Shown here piece by piece: positions 5,086 through 5,379 of a stretch of 5,379 nt of DNA. How positions within the stretch are numbered: position 1 is the stretch's first letter; each line of letters starts with the position of its first letter. Source of the DNA: Lachnospiraceae bacterium UBA7182 (GTDB lineage: Bacteria; Bacillota; Clostridia; Lachnospirales; Lachnospiraceae); the NCBI GenBank assembly GCA_002491115.1, contig DKVI01000043.1, forward strand, positions 30,619 to 35,997, read 5' to 3'. The notes below the pieces were generated by a model. The model made no database searches and was not told where the DNA came from. It saw only the letters and a list, made by a program, of their open reading frames with translations. The position numbers and the translations under genes were made by a program.

Positions 5086-5328
5086 TTACTCTTCTGCAGA
5101 TAAAGACGCCGCATATTCATCCAGCGCCGTGATATCCGCGGTCACCGGTTTACTGTTCTGCTTCGTCTGGTAGATATCCGCCACAGAATACCCAAGCCAT
5201 GCCACCAGCGCGAGCACAACCAGTCCGACGCATCCTTTGGCCAGCAATGAATTTCTCTTTTTCTTCGCCTGAATGGCTTTGCGGTTTCTTTTCTGCTCTT
5301 TATAACGATCAACTTTTTCCTGACTCAT
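5086..5328 (-). CDS. Small single-pass membrane protein of unknown function (80 aa)
   Basis: Residues 1-31 are strongly basic and predicted helical (KVDRYKEQKRNRK, then AKKKR). Residues 33-50 form one hydrophobic membrane segment (CVGLVVLALVAWLGYSVA). The rest is a short polar tail ending acidic (ITALDEYAASLSAEE). The charge distribution suggests the N-terminus inside and about 30 residues outside. No cleavage motif, catalytic motif or named family was recognised. The ATG at 5328 is the earliest possible start, because an in-frame TGA stands at 5337-5335. Its ribosome site is weak (AGTGA at 5339-5335, no GGAGG), so translation may be low. A terminator follows the TAA at 5088-5086. Codon use and membrane layout support a real gene; the function is unknown. 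Confidence 0.75.
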   Translation of the reverse strand: MSQEKVDRYKEQKRNRKAIQAKKKRNSLLAKGCVGLVVLALVAWLGYSVADIYQTKQNSKPVTADITALDEYAASLSAEE

Positions 5329-5343
5329 ATGTTTTCACTGCTA

Positions 5344-5375
5344 CTCAAAATATGAACAAAAATACCCATATTGAG
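5344..5375. other. Imperfect inverted repeat upstream of the small membrane protein gene
   Basis: CTCAAAATATG (5344-5354) is nearly complementary to CATATTGAG (5367-5375), with two extra A residues in the left arm and a 12-nt A-rich centre. It sits 16 nt upstream of the ATG at 5328. It could be an operator or a leader hairpin; the sequence is AT-rich and cut off nearby, so chance is quite possible. Confidence 0.25.
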
Positions 5376-5379
5376 ATTT

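Noticed and set aside
4830..5120. A 96-codon minus-strand frame spanning the gap between the two leftward genes
   Set aside because: It runs through the terminator hairpin and overlaps both supported genes in another frame, without a ribosome site or protein-like composition.

Overview
The window looks like chromosomal DNA from a Gram-positive gut Clostridia bacterium, most likely a Lachnospiraceae member. This is inferred from the clostridial type of ArgG, the AGGAGG-like ribosome binding sites, and a large secreted protein combining BspA-type leucine-rich repeats, InlB-type repeats and C-terminal Ig-like repeats, an architecture common in that family. No rRNA, tRNA, CRISPR array, insertion sequence or phage gene was seen.

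Layout. Positions 1-247 are an AT-rich control region. It holds a good sigma-A-type promoter for argG, two ARG-box-like palindromes, and possible signals for a divergent leftward transcript that runs off the window. Positions 263-1489 (+) are argG, a complete argininosuccinate synthase. Positions 1490-1603 separate two convergent genes and contain one strong GC-rich hairpin. Positions 1604-4972 (-) are one gene for a 1122-residue secreted protein: signal peptide, acidic linker, putative papain-like Cys/His domain, BspA-type leucine-rich repeats, three near-identical 83-residue-pitch InlB-type repeats, and four Ig-like repeats, with no recognisable wall anchor. A U-tract terminator hairpin (5021-5065) separates it from an 80-residue single-pass membrane protein (5086-5328, -) of unknown function.

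The genes do not form one pathway. argG is a stand-alone arginine biosynthesis gene, probably controlled by an ArgR-type regulator. The two leftward genes encode envelope or secreted products and seem to be separate units, or one unit joined by read-through. The least understood parts are the N-terminal domain of the large protein, with candidate residues Cys122 and His165, and the overlapping bidirectional signals upstream of argG.
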